Positions 44,899-57,584 of a stretch of DNA of 64,000 bases are shown one piece after another (positions within the stretch are counted from its first letter, which is position 1; each line of letters opens with the position of its first letter). The DNA comes from Leptidea sinapis. Lineage: Eukaryota; Arthropoda; Insecta; Lepidoptera; Pieridae. Location of the stretch: NCBI RefSeq assembly GCF_905404315.1, contig NC_066292.1:8618001-8682000 (forward strand), written 5' to 3'. The position numbers were made by a program, and so were the translations under genes. The notes beneath the pieces are model-generated. The model saw only the letters and a list, made by a program, of their open reading frames with translations. It did not search any database and was not told the origin of the DNA.

Positions 44899-45204
44899 TG
44901 GGTTGCATCAAGTAAAGTAATTGCACCATTTGACAATTTTTAGATGACGTCATAACTTTAACTGTCAACGGTAACCGTTAAATCTTCGCCGGTTAAGGCT
45001 ATTGTTAATGTTAAATAGCTAAATAGCGACCTGTCTAAAGTTTCAAATAGATTGACTTGATATTTCACTCTTCAAACTTAACTTTAACAATGCCAAGGAA
45101 TATGATGATGCAACACATTCCGCAGTCAATGTTAATGCCAGTGTTAGTATTAACGTTTTATTTGATTTAAACCTTAACTATAACACCTAATATGATGCAA
45201 CCGA
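44899..45204. repeat. Foldback MITE M6
   Basis: Outer inverted bases GGTTGCATCA and TGATGCAACC, with weaker inner pairing (GTTAAGG.., ..CCTTAAC). Only one copy seen. Confidence 0.5.
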
Positions 45205-48200
45205 GTCTCAGTATTAATTTATTTATGTTCTCTATGTCCTGGTTTGATTTTCTAATCCTGCCAAAAAAATGTAACTTCTAAAGTTTTATGGGAAGTTATC
45301 TTGCATTTTGACAGTCCTAACAATAAACAGAACATAACAGGCCACACATTGTCACGCTTTCGGTTGTAGTTCGTTGCTCCTTTGTTTCCTCGACTTCAAC
45401 ACAGCGAGGACCTGAAAATATAAACAATATGTTAGTTATTATCCATTTTGTCTTGTAAGAATTTAGTGTCTACCCCTCAAAAAATTTCTTAGTTTCTATC
45501 TACAGATAAGTTACTAACGATTACCTTTTTGGAGGACAAGTTAAAGGTAAAGAGAAAAAGGTTTATCTTGCTCCGAAAATATATATATTTTTTATTAAAT
45601 AATAAAGACTGTTGGAACTTTCCAGAAAAAAGTTAAAAATCTTATCCTTATGTCTATTTGAATTTTTTTAGTATCTGCTCACAAATTGTGTGTATAAGTC
45701 CTACATTATTATACGAGTATATATAGTTTTAGTTTGTTTCTGCCAATATTTCTAAAATTGCTATTATTTTAATATTTATGTACGTATGTATATTTATGTA
45801 ATCTTCTGAACAAGTAGAACCTAATTTGAAATTAACATCTTTAAAAAAATATTATGGAATTTTTAATAAAAGTACATATATTTTTTAACAATAGTAGTTG
45901 CTCAATGGGTCACAATTCCAATGCAGCATGACTCTGAGTTAGTTCCTTTTGATAACAATAACTGTTACACAGTACTTATAAATTAAGATAACCACTATTA
46001 TATTATGCAAACATTAGTTTTTTTATCATTTGTATATTTTTTTGCTATAAGTTTTTTTTTTTTTACCTCTGTAAGTCTTATTTAGTTATATTATTCTGTG
46101 TGGTTCGTGTTTGTTATTATTAAAGTTTTCATTCATTCATTCATTCATTCATTCAAATGAGAGCGAGTCACCAAACAGTTGGTTTTGTATGGGAGCGTGG
46201 TCTCATTACCAGAGCTGTGAGATCTCTATAGGAGCATAGAAATGTTAATAAGAGGATTGCGGAAACCTGCTACTATTCCAATCAAAATATTGCAAATATT
46301 GCTGTGTTTTTTAATAAAATATATTAGGGCGATCATTTTTTACTGTGAACTATGAACTGCTGCACAATCTCATACTGTCTCTCAATGTAAACACGTATTT
46401 ATCTATAGGCGACTAATCCCACAATTAATAGCCCTTTGAAGACCAAAACATTTTTATTACTTTCTCATATGAATTTCTATGCACAACAAGTTGCTTTTGA
46501 AGATAAAACAACTTTTCAAGTCCGACTTACACTTTACCAATTGTCATTATCAATACAAAAATTTCTTTTTAAATGTATTATATTATCTAATTATTATGTT
46601 TGATGCTAAATAAACAATTAATAAATCAAACGTATTATCGTTAAATCCAAAAAAGCGTCCACAAAGGTCCTTGCCCTTTCCATGTGTCTGATACAGAGAA
46701 GCCTTATTTATAGATCGCTGCAGGATTCCTAGGTTGATCTATACAAAAAATACAACAAGTTTTTGCGTCGAAGCCATGTTACTATTACATAAGCATTGGA
46801 ATAGTGATCAAACGCGAAAGGTCACGGGATCAATCACCGATGATATCTAGATGTGGACGATTTGGTGTTACGTAGTATTAAATAAATTAGATTACCACTG
46901 TTAGCTGAGTAAAATTAAAGAATTAAATGAAATGGAAAAATAATATCAATCAGGGATACAATGCTTAAATTAGCTGCCCCAATGATCAGATGCTGGAAGT
47001 CATTTGTTCATTTAGTTGATCTAAAATGACAAGAAACTCTAATCGATTAATTGATGCAAGATGACAGGTGATGGAGGGAGAAAATGAGAAAGACAAGAGC
47101 ATCAGAAAGAATAGATGTATAAAGGAAAGAGTACGAAACCCTTATTCAAGATGAGATTACTGTAAAACACTAATCGTTAGGTTTAGCAAGCATTGACAAT
47201 TAAAGGGGTACGGAGGGTAATCATGGCAAAATATTGCCTCTTTCAAAAGGCCTAATATACCTACGGTAAATCACAATGAGAAGATAGATGACCATGAAGT
47301 AGACTCCAACTATAAGATGACACTAAACGTTTCTATATTACCGTATAGAAAACCAACGAAACCGTCAAATATGGAGAGATTACAAATTTGTTACGATCAT
47401 CACTTTTTGTAGTCAAAAATTATAAAATAAATGAGACTGAAGCCAAGTACTGAAAAGCCTGAAGTACAAGCGCCTATTCGGGCAAAGTCGACTTGAGTGT
47501 ACTAAGGGAGACTCGTTCGGTGAGAACTTTTCATTTCTGCCGTATGGTCAGTGGTTTAGCACTTAGCACACACAACATTTTTTAAATGTTTACACAAAAA
47601 TTTACGGACCTTTCATGCCCTATACATGTGCTCAAGCATAAATTCTTGGATTCTCTCTCTCTTGAAGGTGTGTGAACTTATATTACTCAGGGATTAAGTT
47701 TTCGTTTGCTTTTGCAAAAGTAAGACTCATTATGTTTGTATGTAAAAATTGGCCCAGTAATAACATCAATTACTGACACTCTCTCCGAGAAGGTAAAGTA
47801 TAAAATAATATTATGTTATCGGTGATTGTAGTTGTCTATTAAGACATTTGTTTGCAAAACTGCGTAGTAAGAATCTCCTGAACGCGAAATCACAAAATAG
47901 CGTGATATAAAATGACATTGAGAGGTAAAAACGCAAATACGAGGTGTGGCGAGGCGTGGCTCCGCTCCCACTGTTTGTCCATTAGCTGCTAATGGTAATG
48001 ACAGCGTGGTAATTACTCCGGGCGTACCAAGGAGGTAGAAGTAGTGCAGAGCTTAATTAAATGACATTATACATAAATATAATTGAAGTGTTGTAAAGTG
48101 CACATAAAAAATTTTGTCTTCAATATGTAAGTAATGCTCGGCCGAGATTTGCTATGGTGTCAAAACTTGAAAAAACGCAATTTTGCAGAAAGAGGAGACC

Positions 48201-48837
48201 TTGTACATTGCAGCCAAATCCTTAGAACGGAATCCGTTTCACAATTTAAAGTATTATTTTTTATTAGTAGTATTACTTATTAGTAAAATCAAAGATATTT
48301 TATTTAAGAAGTAGGGGGTTGTAAATCATAATATAAATAAGTTTAATAACAACAAACTACTGTTATCAAAAATTAAAAAGAATATTTCAATCGGACATTT
48401 TATTTTTATTTAAAAATACTTGCTTACTAATTTATAAGATCTTAAACAGGACAGAATAGAAGAATTGCAATGGAATAGTCTCTCATATTGAGCTGCCGGT
48501 AGTTATTTAATATTTTATTAACTATGGAAAAATCTAACTTTGAGAACACTACTCTCGGTAGAACGAAACGCTCAAACATTGACTTCTTTTAAAGCGAGTC
48601 TTCAATTACAATATACGAAATATTTAAGTGCTATGAGATAACTATTTTGTCATTACTTAAGCTGAAATTTTTAACCAATATCATATTGCATTTACTACGT
48701 GCGTACCAAAAAATCTACCTTATCATTGTTTTGTAAACATTTGATTATTTATTATAATAATATAAGTTACAATACGTCTACATGAGAATAAAGTTTATTT
48801 AAACCGAAATATAAAGATGGCCATATGATGATTACTG
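45205..48837. other. Gene-free stretch of 3.6 kb
   Basis: I found no coding frame with recognisable motifs, no RNA gene and no repeat family member apart from the short tandem repeat at 46130-46155. It may be intronic or intergenic. Confidence 0.4.
46130..46155. repeat. (CATT)n microsatellite
   Basis: Six and a half units of CATT. Confidence 0.9.
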
Positions 48838-48990
48838 AAGGGAAATAGCTTCCTTGCGCGGTGTTCCCAGATCGATAGGACTTATCTTAACTTATCTTAA
48901 AAAAAAGCGCGCTTGGTGTTACCTCTCTAGAGAGCGGGGATACCATACATTCAAGTGAACCGTTTGTCTTTTGTTTGTTTGACGCACGTT
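48838..48990 (+). repeat. LINE family B, degenerate 3' fragment
   Basis: AATAGCTTCCTTGCGCGGTG, TTCCCAGATCGATAGGACTT and AAAAAAAGCGCGC, with a TTATCTTAAC tandem duplication in the middle. Confidence 0.6.
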
Positions 48991-49499
48991 TGTCTTCCCC
49001 TCCCTAAATTTAAATTTTGATGATAAGATGATCCCCGCGTTGTCCAATACAAAAAGCTCACTCATTAACGTAGCACCTGCGAATGACGCAACTCGTGACT
49101 TCGTGATAGGCCATGTGATGATCCTAAATGTTAGCTGCGATTGAGATGTGATATCTGGTTATACCGCCCGGCATGTTGCTACACAGTTCAGAGACAATAA
49201 ATAAAAGGTGTGTAAAGATGTTCGATTAACTGTTGAATAATAATTATATTCATCATTGAACGAAATCTGAATACACTCCTATGTGCAATAATCGAATCGT
49301 TAAAGCAAAATTGAATATTGAAACAATAATTTCTCGCACACATTAAACTTAAAACTTGTGTTTTAATTAATACAGGCATACGTTCCATGTTTTAAAAAAA
49401 GCGGGTACAGAGCCAGGCTTCCATCACTTTACCCCACTCTTCAGGCCAATAAGTGAAATGTTGTTAAGACTCGGGTCATATTATTACTATTATGGGCAG

Positions 49500-50010
49500 A
49501 TGTGACCATAATTTCTGAACGGCTCCATCAGTAGGCGCTGCGTGGAGACGTAGCTCTATTGTGTGTCTTCCACTCTATTTATTACAGGAAGTGGTCCGAA
49601 AAGCTGTTTGTCTTCATTTCTGCCTCTGAATTCTACCTTCGCCATGATTGCGAATTCTCTGAGATAGTGGCCTTCGTCAGACCAGCGACATGCTGCGACC
49701 ACGACTTGCCCGTCCGTCGCTGCCATTGTTTATGTCACTTCGCACCACTCACCACAAACTAAAATATTATACTCACCATCTGGATGCATATCGTTCCTCC
49801 CAACTGTGGTTTTCAATGAAATTTCTTCCACGTACTACCAAATTATGGAAAGATAAGCGAACCTTGAAAAAAGTGCGCAGTGGTGCCACACTCAAAAGGC
49901 CAACAACGCTCCTGTGATATCTCTGGTGTTACAAGAGAATGTGGCCATCGATGATCACTTAGCATCAGAAAAGTGATTCTTCACCTCGTATTGTGTCCTC
50001 CTCTCCCATA
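49500..50010 (+). pseudogene. LINE family B, degenerate 3' half, split by a host exon fragment
   Basis: GTGTCTTCCACTCTATTTAT (RT tail: LCVFHSIYYRKWSEKLFVFI) up to TTCTACCTTCGC, then after the insert TTCGCACCACTCACCACAAA and CACCATCTGGATGC, through to the 3' end near TCCTCTCCCATAA. Many substitutions make this one of the oldest LINE-B copies here. Confidence 0.75.
49646..49738 (-). other. Exact 93-base copy of the CABIT gene start
   Basis: Bases 49646-49738 are identical, 93 of 93, to 51881-51973. On the minus strand they read GTGACATAAACA plus codons 1-27 of the CABIT gene (MAATDGQVVVAACRWSDEGH and seven more). TTCGC flanks both sides, as a 5-base target duplication. The copy begins two bases inside the 3' splice boundary of the source exon. 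Confidence 0.9.
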
Positions 50011-50101
50011 ACGCTGTATATTAGCTGGATTATATTGCATTTGGGTAACTTAATATTCCTATAAAAATCTAATAAAAATAAAATGTAACGTACCAAGGAA
50101 A

Positions 50102-51961
50102 CTATAGATAGAGTGTAGGTACCCTCTTCTGAGCACCAAGTGACAATTTAGTTCCAAGTTTCTTGTAATTTTCATTTTTTACTTTGCATTTTGGCTTCTC
50201 ACTACTTTCAACGGGACAACCCTTGAGTTCCCAAACTAAGTTTGTTAAAGATTTCGGTCTACGGAGCCTTCTTGATCGTTTCTCGGGCAGTTTTGGCCCG
50301 TTTCCCGAGTCTCCCGATGTTCTTCCGCCCGAATGACTTGAGTCTAAAGTTCCGTCTAAATCCATAGCTTGGTGTATATTGGAAAGGCTTTTGTACCTGA
50401 TGTTGAAAATAGGGGAGTCACCTTTAGTTAACGGTCGTATTGGACTAGCTAGGGGACTAGGAGTCTCTTTAGTCGGTGAGTGGCTTTTTTGACTAAACAG
50501 CCTATTTTTATTACTTGTCACATTTTTTATGTAAAGCTTAGGTAAATTCGGTACTGGCGTTAACTTGTCCTTTTGTATTGGTGTAGGTTCTTTAGTAATA
50601 GCAGTTTTACGAGATCTTTTTTCAGCTTTTTGGTTTAGCGGTTTCTTTGTTGGTATCGTCTCAATCGGGGGTGGCTCTGGTTTTATTTCGCTAATTAAAG
50701 GCATGTGAATTGGCGTTGGTGCAGGAGATGATGGGGCTGATTCGTGTCTTGCGGGCTCACTACTGTATGAAGATTTAATGTTTTTCGGTAAAGGAGCAAA
50801 GCCTCTCACATAATCGTATATTTGATCTATTTCATCATACTCATCTGGGATACTGCTCTCATCTCTATGACTGCTATATATATGACTGTGTTTGTTCATG
50901 TGTTTTTGGTGATTCGCTGAATCTGAAGATGCACTCCTCCTCAAGAAATATCCCGTTTTGATTAATGGTGGAACATGAAGAGGCGCATTGAGTAATCTCT
51001 TTGGATCACCAAGTTTACCGTCTAAAACATGAATTCTATCAACTACGTCCACTAACAATCTATTGCATTTTTCAAGTAATCTTGAATATTCCATAAAATT
51101 TTTAATATATTCCTCGTTTTTGCACTTCAACATCTTCAAAGGTGCTGCTAATGGTAATGCAACAAGCGTATTGCCTTCTTTTTGCAATGGTAAAGCGAAA
51201 ACATGATCTTCTTCGTAAATTGATAAAAGGCGCAGCTCTGGTAAAAAATGGTTGTTACTCTTCAGGCCTCTCGGAGGAGTTCCATGAACCAGCCGCACTG
51301 TAATTGGCAATCTTTTAGTTAACAAAGTTTTTGCAGTGTGTACTCCACTAATATTTTCTTCTTTTGCCACGGCTGAAAATTTTCCTCGTTGGTCTAAGCT
51401 AAGTAACACAATGTCGCCTTTAGTATCAGTACATTTCAAATATTTATTTTTACCTAAAATAACATCACCTCTTGGCATTATAACCTCACCAGCTGGTAAA
51501 TTTCTAGCTCCATCAGCGGTTATGTTGTCATCCAAATCTGTTTTACCACAAATTACTCTTATTGGCTCTCTTACTAAACACCCATCTACTAACTTCCTTC
51601 TTGAAAGTTCTGCAACTGATTCAATACATCTTACAGCTCTTCCTTCTTCACTCAATAATTCAAAATATCCTTTGTAACTTTCTGGAATAGCAATTCTTGG
51701 ACCAACACTGACCATTCTGCGTCCATCTTTTAACTTAATAGCTTGAGCGATAATTTTCTTTCTCTTTCCTGCGGATATGAGAAGTGCTGTACTCTGAAGA
51801 CCTGGACTAGGTAATGTTGGTACACCAAGACCTCCATATTGGCCTTTAATGATCTTGGCGACATTTGGAAGGCGGTTTTTGATTGCGAATTCTCTGAGAT
51901 AGTGGCCTTCGTCAGACCAGCGACATGCTGCGACCACGACTTGCCCGTCCGTCGCTGCCAT
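50102..51961 (-). CDS. CABIT-domain protein, GAREM/serrano-like
   Basis: A single 619-codon exon. Residues about 20-285 read as a CABIT domain: LPNVAKIIKGQYGGLGVPTL, SVGPRIAIPESYKGYFELLS, then ARNLPAGEVIMPRGDVI and VLLSLDQRGKFSAVA. The rest is Pro/Ser/Lys-rich and probably disordered, with a tyrosine motif DEIDQIYDYVRGFAPLP at about 375-392 and a conserved-looking RRLRRPKSLTNLVWELKG near the C-terminus. CABIT proteins such as vertebrate GAREM and Themis are adaptors in receptor signalling; the fly relative I have in mind is serrano, which I cannot verify here. The start ATG at 51961 lies 14 bases inside an acceptor (TTTCAG at 51976-51981), so untranslated exon(s) lie further right. No C-terminal SAM domain is seen, unlike GAREM. 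No frameshift. Confidence 0.85.
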   Translation of the reverse strand: MAATDGQVVVAACRWSDEGHYLREFAIKNRLPNVAKIIKGQYGGLGVPTLPSPGLQSTALLISAGKRKKIIAQAIKLKDGRRMVSVGPRIAIPESYKGYFELLSEEGRAVRCIESVAELSRRKLVDGCLVREPIRVICGKTDLDDNITADGARNLPAGEVIMPRGDVILGKNKYLKCTDTKGDIVLLSLDQRGKFSAVAKEENISGVHTAKTLLTKRLPITVRLVHGTPPRGLKSNNHFLPELRLLSIYEEDHVFALPLQKEGNTLVALPLAAPLKMLKCKNEEYIKNFMEYSRLLEKCNRLLVDVVDRIHVLDGKLGDPKRLLNAPLHVPPLIKTGYFLRRSASSDSANHQKHMNKHSHIYSSHRDESSIPDEYDEIDQIYDYVRGFAPLPKNIKSSYSSEPARHESAPSSPAPTPIHMPLISEIKPEPPPIETIPTKKPLNQKAEKRSRKTAITKEPTPIQKDKLTPVPNLPKLYIKNVTSNKNRLFSQKSHSPTKETPSPLASPIRPLTKGDSPIFNIRYKSLSNIHQAMDLDGTLDSSHSGGRTSGDSGNGPKLPEKRSRRLRRPKSLTNLVWELKGCPVESSEKPKCKVKNENYKKLGTKLSLGAQKRVPTLYL

Positions 51962-51975
51962 TGTTTATGTCACAT

Positions 51976-54904
51976 CTGAAACGAAAAAAAAAGCTGGTTT
52001 AATTTTATAATAGACAAAGAATTTTGTTTTGATATACAAGAGTGTATAATAACAAAGAAATACAAAACGTTGCACGAGCGATTCTCAGTCATTCAGATTA
52101 AATCACAATATCTTTACAAATTTGATTATTAATTAGGTAGGTGGTAAATGTAGCAATCGTTTCAAGAAGTTTTTTATTATATTGTGGGGTACTTCGAAAA
52201 CCTTTACGTTCCACCATAATAAATGGGCGACAAAAATAATTAAAAACGAATATACTTTTTGATGATGTTTTTCATTTATTTTTATTTAATTTAAGTCCCT
52301 AATTATAAGATATTATTAAAAGGCTATATGTAGTCCCCTTAATTTAGTTTCATGAAAACATAATCGAAAACCATGTACCTACTGCCTAGTATCTTTCACA
52401 ATTACCTAAAAACTTAAATTGAATGCAATCGAATCAAAAGCTATTGGTAAGCTATGATGGGATACAGTTATGTTATGAAACAATTCTGCAACAGTTATAT
52501 GATGTGGTTTGTCTATAAGGTGGTCAGGAACCGCAGAGCGTGTTTTTACGGTTGCCACTGGAAAAATGTACTGTTACGTAAAATGATTCACTTCTAAAAA
52601 CTATGTTCGTGCGCGATAAGGCGCGAGGCACAACGGGAGCTTAATATATACAACACGCCTCAAAGTCAATGCTAGACCGCAAACACTTTAATCGGAGTAT
52701 GATTTCAGAGTAACATAGAAATAAGGAATAAATATTTACATGTAGAATTTAATATATTTTACCATAGCAATAAACGTGTTTGATTCTTAAAGTTATACAA
52801 GTATGGAAATAAAAAACAATTACTGATTTTTTGGGGATTAAATAAAACTTTAATTGTACATAGTATTTGTAAAAAATTAATTTAATCAGTAAGATACAAA
52901 TTAATTGTCTGATATTTATCTTTACTATTATATAAATAGTAAAATGTTATTGTTTTAATAGATACTAACGAATATTTTATAAATTGACTAAAATTAAAAT
53001 TTGTAAAGTTGTTAATGTTATTAAAAAGTACAGTACTTAATATTTTGCGACAGCTCCGCAATGTAATCACTAATCTATTTACATAACTTAATTGTTAGAT
53101 AATTCAACATATTAAAAGCCGCAATAACTTACAAAGTGTTGTTGATTTAGGACGTCCCAACCCTAAATAAATAATTACGATGTTTGCGCTAGCTAATAAA
53201 GGAAAAAATGTGTGACATGGCACAGGCACAAGTAACTAAAAGGTAATAACAGTTAAGTAAACTATGTTTAAATGTTTGTGCTCTGCAACAGTGCCTCATT
53301 AATTATTAAAATTTCTAGATAAACGAATGATGAATCATGCGGCACCACAGATACAGTGCAATTGATATTTCTTTCTTTACTTGTATAAACTCAAAGAAGT
53401 TCTTCTTGAGGAGGGGATCTTTATTTTGCCATTATTTGGAATCACCCGATAAGAAGACATGTCCAAGGTTAATATGAATTAGACTTGAAAAACTAATAAA
53501 CGCCGACCGTTGCGTACCAATCCAAAATGTATTAAAAATATATTTCCTACCACTGCATCATAAATGAAAGTACGGTCGGAAACGTGATCCCAATTTTACG
53601 AGAGCTAAGCAGATAGTTATTTAGATTGCAAATTTGCTAAATCATTACTGAAACATCGTCAACTTAAATCATTTGTGGATCGTTAACGTTACGTCAGTGT
53701 AACGTTTAGTAAACTAAGGTTTCGTCCTACAAAGACTTTTCGACATATTAGAACATTTGAAGGCATTTCTTTCCAAAACTGATCAGGATACAGCAGCAGA
53801 TTTCTATTTAAGGGTTTTAGCGAAGAAATTTTCACGGCCATTGCTTCTTATCAATAACGTGAACCTTCGAGGGAAACAAAAGCTTGTTTGTGAAATTTTA
53901 CCGAACAATATTTTATAGCACTAAGAAAATGTAATCTTTGTTTTATATTTTTTTTTATCTAATTATCTCACAAATTAGCTTAATATATTACTTAAAATAT
54001 TTTAAACTTTTTAAATTCACAATTTAAAACCAATTTATCTAGAATAGAAGTAATGGTTTGAGTCGAAAGTAAATGGTTGACAAAATTCAAAGAATGGCAA
54101 TAATTTCCTTGTTATAAGTGAGCTTAATTTTTGGTCATTCTGATAAATTATTAAACTTTGAATCTTGTAAGTATTTATTTAAGATTATCATGATATTGGT
54201 AATTTTTTTAAAGATTTTGTGTAATCAATCGAACATATTACACTATTTTGAAGTATAACACAACAAGGAAAAGGAGCAGATTCATTTAAAATGATAGTAA
54301 ATCAATGTTAATTATGAAATAACGTAGATTAAAATTCAGATATTTTTATTTTCGTATATGTGTGCTATCATCACTGCCAATGAAGTGATGAAACCCCAGA
54401 ACGATTTAAAGTTATAGCTTCATTCTGTGCGGGAAGGGTTATAGCTAGGTGTGTCAATGCGCTTGCTGCATAAAATCAATCGAAATGGATGTGTGTGTCG
54501 CAAGCACTATTTTTCTATTTTGATTTAACGATTTTTTCTCATTGTGACACCAGCCTTTGCCGTGTAGTGTATTCGGCGTAACGTGAGCCATTGTTTCTGT
54601 ACATTAACCTTAGTATATTGAGTTATATAACCGTGTAATTAGCGGGCCAGGAATGTCGGTTCACAACACACTCGCGGTTCATGTTCGTGGAAAGAAACGC
54701 TAATGTCAAGGACAGTTAGTAATAGCATTACGTTCGGACCATTCAGCAAAGACAAATTAGTGGATTATACAGGTGGACAATACTGGGAAGAAATAACCTG
54801 CCATGTTGCATCATTGAGAAGCATAAAATATAACAATTTTGATGTGAATACGTGTTTTAATTTGATTTGTAATAAACAGCATTAGGCATTTGAAAGTTTA
54901 TATA
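51976..54904. other. Gene-free stretch upstream of the CABIT exon
   Basis: Presumably the 5' intron of the CABIT gene, because the coding exon begins at a splice acceptor. I cannot identify the upstream untranslated exon. No repeats recognised. Confidence 0.45.
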
Positions 54905-55660
54905 AGAATCTGACAAATATTTTTAGTGACTTTCTTATGATCCCCGAAACGTATTTTTACTGACTTCATGATTTAAGGTACGACCACTTTTATTTCCGTC
55001 TGCCAGGCTTGCTATTCAACCTCTTTTTTTTTTATGAAAATAAGGGACGAGCAGGACGTTCAGCTGATGGTAATTGGTACGCCCTACCCATTACAATGCA
55101 GTGCCGCTCAGGATTCTTGAAAAAGCCAAATGTTTAGTCTCATTTGCCCAGTAATTTCACTAGCTACGGTGCCTTTCAGACAGAAACACGGTAATATTTA
55201 CACATTACTGTTTCACGGCAGAAATAGGCACCGTTGTGGAACCCATAACCTAGCCGGCTCCCTGTGCAAAGGAGCTTCCCACTGGTAAAATCAATCGCTC
55301 ATATCTCAATACCGCTCAGAAAGTTTTCATGTATCTAATATATTATGAGGCCCTGGTAATTGTAATATGTGATTATTTAGAAGATAAAGATACCATCGCT
55401 CGATTTTCAAATATCCCTCAAATTTTTTTTGAGAGTTAAATTGAATTATCGTGTCAAATTGAAAAATGGATCTACATCGGGGATATTTTCGCGTGATGAG
55501 TTTTTATTATTTACAAATGTGACCTTAAGCCAGAAGAGTCAATTTATCCACTTCAAATGGCTTAATCCAGAAAAGCGACTGAAACAAAATATGGGCATAG
55601 GGTTTGGTGTAGCAGCTACTTTAGATAAGTATACATCCACATCCGAAGTTTAATTATACC
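54905..55660 (+). repeat. Dispersed repeat R, copy 1, interrupted by SINE-A
   Basis: ACGTATTTTTACTGACTTCA, CTGCCAGGCTTGCTATTCA (before the SINE) and GAAAGTTTTCATGTATCTAA, TGAATTATCGTGTCAAATTG (after it) match copy 2 at 56669. A 74-codon frame at 55429-55653 (SGIFSRDEFLLFTNVTLSQK) may be a relic of what the repeat coded for; I do not recognise it. Confidence 0.65.
55024..55288 (-). repeat. SINE-like repeat family A, copy 9, nested in repeat R
   Basis: TTTTTATGAAAATAAGGGAC to CCCACTGGTAAAA. Lost about 50 bases, including one arm of the second hairpin. Confidence 0.85.
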
Positions 55661-55830
55661 ACTGGATGGCGAAAGGAAAAAAACAATATATTGTTACGCT
55701 AAGAAATAATTAAAACTGGTGGAGAGGATCACTTGAAATGTATTCTGACCTGAAGAAGCTGCGACGCTCTTTACGGTCCAAGCTTAAGTTTTCTATGAAA
55801 TCTATTAGTTTTGCATATTAATATTATTAT

Positions 55831-56120
55831 TTTTTATTTTATGAAAATAAGATACGAGACGAGCAAGACTTTCAGCAAATGGTAATATATACGTCCTGCC
55901 CATTACAATGCAGTTCCGCTCAGGATTCTTGAAAAACCCAAAGATTCTATGCGGCACTACAATTGTGCTCGTCACCTTGAGACATAAGATGTTGAGTTTC
56001 ATTTGTCCAGTAATTTCACTTGCTACGGCCCTCTTCAGACCTAAACACAGTAATGTTTACAAATTATTATATTAGTACCCATAATCTAGCCGGCATCCTG
56101 TGCAAAGGAGCCTCCCTGGT
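55831..56120 (-). repeat. SINE-like repeat family A, copy 10
   Basis: TTTTTATTTTATGAAAATAA to TGCAAAGGAGCCTCCCTGG. A deletion removes the CTGCCGTGAAGC part. Confidence 0.84.
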
Positions 56121-56395
56121 TGACTATATGTATGTTATATATATATTTGCTAACTTAGGAGTATATCTATTACACAGTAATAGCATTTTCTAAATTTACT
56201 CCATAATAAAACTGTAAAAATTAGTTTAACAGAATCTTTATAAAATCGCGAACCCAGTTCAAACTGTTTTATAATAAATTAAGTTGTGTGAAACCATCAT
56301 ACCGTTAAACATCACAATTTCTAAGCAATTGTTATAAGCTTTCTAGTTTCTACACGTCACGCTCTTTAATACATCTATATCTTAATTATTAAACA

Positions 56396-56668
56396 TCCCC
56401 ACCATCCGGATGTGTGACGGTCCTCCACAGTGCGGTTTTCAAGGAGCTTTCTTCCACGTACTACAAAGCTGTAGAATGAGCTTCCATGTACGGTGTTTCC
56501 GGGACGATACGACATGGGTACCTTCAAAAAAAGCGCGTACACCTTCCTTAAAGGCCGGCAACGCTCCTGATTCCTCTGGTGTTGCGGGAGATTGTGGGCG
56601 GCGGTGATCACTTAACAACAGGTGACCCGTACGCTCGTTTGTCCTCCTATTCCATAAAAAAAAAAACG
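56396..56668 (+). repeat. LINE family B, 3' end
   Basis: CCCACCATCCGGATGTGTGA to CCTATTCCAT plus an A tail. Repeat R copy 2 begins directly after the A tail. Confidence 0.86.
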
Positions 56669-56980
56669 TCTGACGAAAAATTTTTAAGTGACTTTATTTT
56701 ATGATCCCCCAAACGTATTTTTACTGACTTCAAGATTTTAGGTAAGTCCACTTTTATTTGCGTCTGCAAGGCCTGCTATTCACGAAAATACCTTAATACC
56801 ACTCAGAAAGTTTTCATGTATCTAATATATTATGAAGCCCTGGTAATTGTTATGATTTTAAAATATGTGATTATTTACGAGCTAATGTACTATCGGTCGA
56901 ATTTCAAATATCCCTCCATATTTTTTTGATAGTTAAATTGAATGAGCGTGTCAAATTGGAAAATTTCAAATGTGGCCTTT
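56669..56980 (+). repeat. Dispersed repeat R, copy 2
   Basis: ACGTATTTTTACTGACTTCA, GAAAGTTTTCATGTATCTAA, GAGCGTGTCAAATTGGAAAA. It lacks the SINE found in copy 1 and about 50 bases near its right end, and runs into SINE-A copy 11. Confidence 0.65.
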
Positions 56981-57226
56981 ATGCCCTTCCTATTACAATG
57001 CAGTGCCGCTCAAGATTATTGAAAAACCTAAAAATTCTGAGCGGCACTACAACTGCGCTCGTCACCTTGAGACATAATATGTCAAGTCTAATTTTTTTCA
57101 GTTCTCAGTAATTTCGCTAGCTACGGCGCCCTTCAATCCGAAACACAGTAATGCTTACACATTACTGCTTCACGGCAGAAAGAGACGCCGCCCATAATCT
57201 AGCCGGTATCCGGTTCAAAGGAGCCA
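56981..57226 (-). repeat. SINE-like repeat family A, copy 11
   Basis: From CCTATTACAATGCAGTGCC to CAAAGGAGCC; the 3' terminal 50 bases are missing. The second hairpin is intact. Confidence 0.82.
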
Positions 57227-57584
57227 GGATTGGTTATGTGACTGCATTATCATTGCAGCAGTCATGGATCTTTACAATTTTATATTGTGAGTTTACGACT
57301 CGAAGTTGGATGGATGGCTGTTTGGCTTTCTATGGCAAGAACATATTATTATTTTAATATTTTTAATTTATCCCTAGTCTAACTGGTGTGACTCCGGAAA
57401 AATGTGTACAATATTATTTCTTTAAAGATAAAATAAATAAAAGTATTTAAGTTATACTATGAACGATATATTTTGATAGATAACTATTGTATTAAATATA
57501 TCATTGTATAGCATCAACATAATAGATTAAATATTGTGATAGTTTCAAATGTAGGAAAGTCTGGCTATATTTGCCAAGGCAGCA

